DNA from: Acidobacteriota bacterium
Lineage (GTDB): Bacteria; Acidobacteriota; Thermoanaerobaculia; Multivoradales; JBCCEF01
NCBI GenBank assembly: GCA_039028635.1
Contig: JBCCHV010000002.1
Span: forward strand, 124,001 to 188,000
Direction of reading: 5' to 3'
DNA length: 64,000 nucleotides
The notes beneath the pieces were generated by a model, which searched no databases, was not told the DNA's origin, and saw only the letters and a program-made list of their open reading frames with translations. Of this stretch, positions 62,496 to 64,000 are shown piece by piece (position 1 is the first letter of the stretch; each line of letters starts with the position of its first letter). The position numbers and the translations under genes are program-made.

Positions 62496-63350
62496 ATGAC
62501 CGAGCGACGCCTGCGCAGCACCTTACTCTCTAGCTCCTACGATTCTCCCGCCGGAACCGTCACGCCGGCTCCGCGAGCCGCCTGGGATCGACTGCTGCAC
62601 CTGCTTTTTCCGGCTCCCTGTCTGAGCTGCGAGAGGCCGCTGCCGACGGGCCGAAGAGCGCTCGCCCTCTGCCTGCCTTGTCGCGGACGGCTGCTGCGCT
62701 GCCGAGCCTGCCATTGCGCCGGCTGCGGCCTGAGTCTCGCTCCGTCGCCCGGCACCGCCCGCTACCAGCTCTGCACCGCCTGCTCACTGCGCCCCCCCGC
62801 CTGTCGGCGAATCTGGACACCCTGGATCTACGGTCCGCCCCTCGCCGAAGTCCTCCAGGCCTTCAAGTTCGGTCGCCTCGACTACCTCGGCCGCGATCTC
62901 GCCGAGAGTGCCCTCGAAGAGATCGGCTGCGTGCTCGAAGAAGCGGAGGTAGTCGTACCGGTACCGCTCCATTGGCGACGACGAATGGAGCGCAGGTTCA
63001 ACCAGGCCGAAGCCATCGCCCAGCCGCTGGCTCGGGCCCTCCGGCGTCCCATGGTCCAGGCCCTGAGACGCCGCCAGGCGACCCGGCCCCAAACCTCCCT
63101 GCCGAGACGAGAACGCCTCCGCAACCCGCGCCGCGCCTTCGTGGCACGGCGACGCCAAGGCCAGCGAGTCGCCGGCCGTCGAGTCCTCCTGGTCGACGAC
63201 GTCTTGACCACCGGCGCCACCCTCGAAGCGGCAGCCCGCAGCCTGCAGCGGGCCGGTGCCCGGGAGGTGTTGGGCTTGGCAATTGCCCGTAGCTTGCCCC
63301 TGCCGGAGCCGGGCGCAGTGAATCCAGGAGCCGAAACACCGCGGAAATAG
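62496..63350 (+). CDS. comF: ComF-family phosphoribosyltransferase-like protein
   Basis: 284 residues from ATG 62496, with GGAGG nine bases upstream; an earlier ATG at 62448 is less likely. The N-terminal zinc-finger part has CLSCERPLP, CLPCRGRLLRCRACHCAGCG and LCTACS. The PRTase part has VVPVPLHWRRRMERRFNQAE, RRQATRPQTSLPRRERLRN and the PRPP loop RVLLVDDVLTTGATL. ComF acts in DNA uptake and processing of imported single strands in competent bacteria, although many carriers are not known to be competent. The N-terminal 35 residues are an unusual extension. Confidence 0.94.
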   Translation: MTERRLRSTLLSSSYDSPAGTVTPAPRAAWDRLLHLLFPAPCLSCERPLPTGRRALALCLPCRGRLLRCRACHCAGCGLSLAPSPGTARYQLCTACSLRPPACRRIWTPWIYGPPLAEVLQAFKFGRLDYLGRDLAESALEEIGCVLEEAEVVVPVPLHWRRRMERRFNQAEAIAQPLARALRRPMVQALRRRQATRPQTSLPRRERLRNPRRAFVARRRQGQRVAGRRVLLVDDVLTTGATLEAAARSLQRAGAREVLGLAIARSLPLPEPGAVNPGAETPRK

Positions 63351-63440
63351 TTCAGGAGGCAAAGTATTCCGAAGATCCAGGGCGTCGACAGAGGGGTCGA
63401 AAAATGTACTCCCCTACTGCCCTACGCGCTGCCCCTTCGA

Positions 63441-63470
63441 TTGACATCAAGCATCAGCGAGACCTATACT
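63441..63470 (+). promoter_or_regulatory. Sigma-70-type promoter
   Basis: TTGACA (63441-63446), 18-bp spacer, TATACT (63465-63470), about 33 bp upstream of ATG 63503. It is a near-consensus match in a GC-rich genome and points to strong expression of the following secreted protein. Confidence 0.75.
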
Positions 63471-63502
63471 TTCGCTTCATAGGCACGTCGAGATTCAGCT
63501 CC

Positions 63503-64000
63503 ATGAAAAGACTCCAACACCTCCCGATCGCCTCCTTAGCGCTCCTTGCAGCCTTCGGAGCTCTCCTCCTCGCAGGGTCCAATCCGGCCCTCGCCGAGGC
63601 GGCTGATTCGGGAGCTTCCGGTGCCCTGGCGGTTCAGCCGGGGATCGGCGGCCAGGTGTTCGGAGCGACGGCCCCCTTGGTGGCCGCCACGGTGTACGCC
63701 TACGATCTCGCCGAAGCCAAGATCCACAAAGTCTCGACGGACAGCGATGGCCGCTTTCTGTTCAGCGCCATTCCCGCCGGCCTCTACAAGGTGATCGCCC
63801 ACAAGCCGGGATTCGTCCCGGGGGTGCTCAAGATCACCCGCATCACGGCCGACATGGACCAGTTCCTCGAGCTTCGCCTCGATGAGGTTCGCACCAGCTT
63901 CGGCGAGCCGGTCAACGACTACTGGAAGGCCCGCGCCGAAGTGCCGTCGGACGTCCTGCGCGATATCGAGATGACGGAGATCGCGCAAGCGGCTGCGGCA
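63503..64000 (+). CDS. Secreted protein with carboxypeptidase-regulatory-like domain (5' part)
   Basis: Open from ATG 63503 to the window edge (166 codons). The signal peptide is LPIASLALLAAFGALLLAGSNPALA. Residues about 46-105 (IGGQVFGATAPLVAATVYAYD ... TDSDGRFLFSAIPAGLYKVIAHKPGF) form a CarboxypepD_reg-like beta-sandwich. The following segment (LRLDEVRTSFGEPVNDYWKARAEVP) is not recognised. In related bacteria this domain opens large outer-membrane or secreted proteins, including TonB-dependent receptors, but the missing 3' part decides. A strong promoter precedes it. Confidence 0.85.
   Translation, partial: MKRLQHLPIASLALLAAFGALLLAGSNPALAEAADSGASGALAVQPGIGGQVFGATAPLVAATVYAYDLAEAKIHKVSTDSDGRFLFSAIPAGLYKVIAHKPGFVPGVLKITRITADMDQFLELRLDEVRTSFGEPVNDYWKARAEVPSDVLRDIEMTEIAQAAAA

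Overview
The window comes from a high-GC, diderm (outer-membrane) bacterium. Supporting signs are lipoprotein signals, an outer-membrane beta-barrel protein, RND and MacAB-like efflux parts, Hanks-type kinases with TPRs, CHAT proteases and a carboxypeptidase-regulatory-like secreted protein. This gene mix fits Acidobacteriota or Myxococcota best, but no marker here settles the phylum.

Layout. 1-4.7 kb: two tandem paralogous genes of unknown function, then katG behind a Fur/PerR-type regulator with a strong, probably leaderless, promoter. 4.9-12.7 kb: a MacA/FtsX/LolD-type exporter operon converging on an RND pump operon. 12.9-16 kb: a CIA30-like secreted protein with a LytS/LytTR two-component pair. 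16-20 kb: a small membrane protein with CxxCH and a FecBCD/BtuFCD-type metal-chelate ABC transporter. 20-23.5 kb: a hydrolase-Kelch fusion, a yeast-FCY1-like cytosine deaminase, and a decayed sigma/anti-sigma locus. 23.5-31 kb: a secreted GH99-like protein and a 1,719-residue RHS protein. 31-34 kb: a Ser/Thr kinase-TPR protein behind three palindromes spaced exactly 40 bp apart.

34.7-46.8 kb holds a compact plus-strand operon of seven genes: a six-TM protein of unknown family, a giant hybrid histidine kinase with five tandem ~250-residue GAF-like modules, a receiver, an unknown protein, a receiver-pseudo-AAA+ protein, an intact sigma-54 activator, and a 61-residue membrane protein. Its three receiver domains share an unusual loop insertion. 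I regard this as the best candidate for an undescribed signalling system.

47-58.8 kb: a minus-strand operon (NMT1/SsuA-type ABC transporter, coiled-coil protein, RaSEA-like radical SAM enzyme) diverges from a gene for a CHAT protease fused to a SAVED (cyclic-oligonucleotide sensing) domain. The shared 333-bp promoter region carries GG-N10-GC (-24/-12-like) elements facing both ways and three phased direct repeats between them. This suggests, without proving, that the sigma-54 activator upstream drives both. A second, lipoprotein CHAT-TPR protease with its own ECF sigma and anti-sigma-like genes converges on CHAT-SAVED. No CD-NTase or Cas10 gene is in the window.

59-64 kb: tRNA-Ala(GGC), hflX, a TlpA-like thioredoxin, a duplicated structured repeat, an outer-membrane protein, comF, and the 5' part of a carboxypeptidase-regulatory-like secreted protein.
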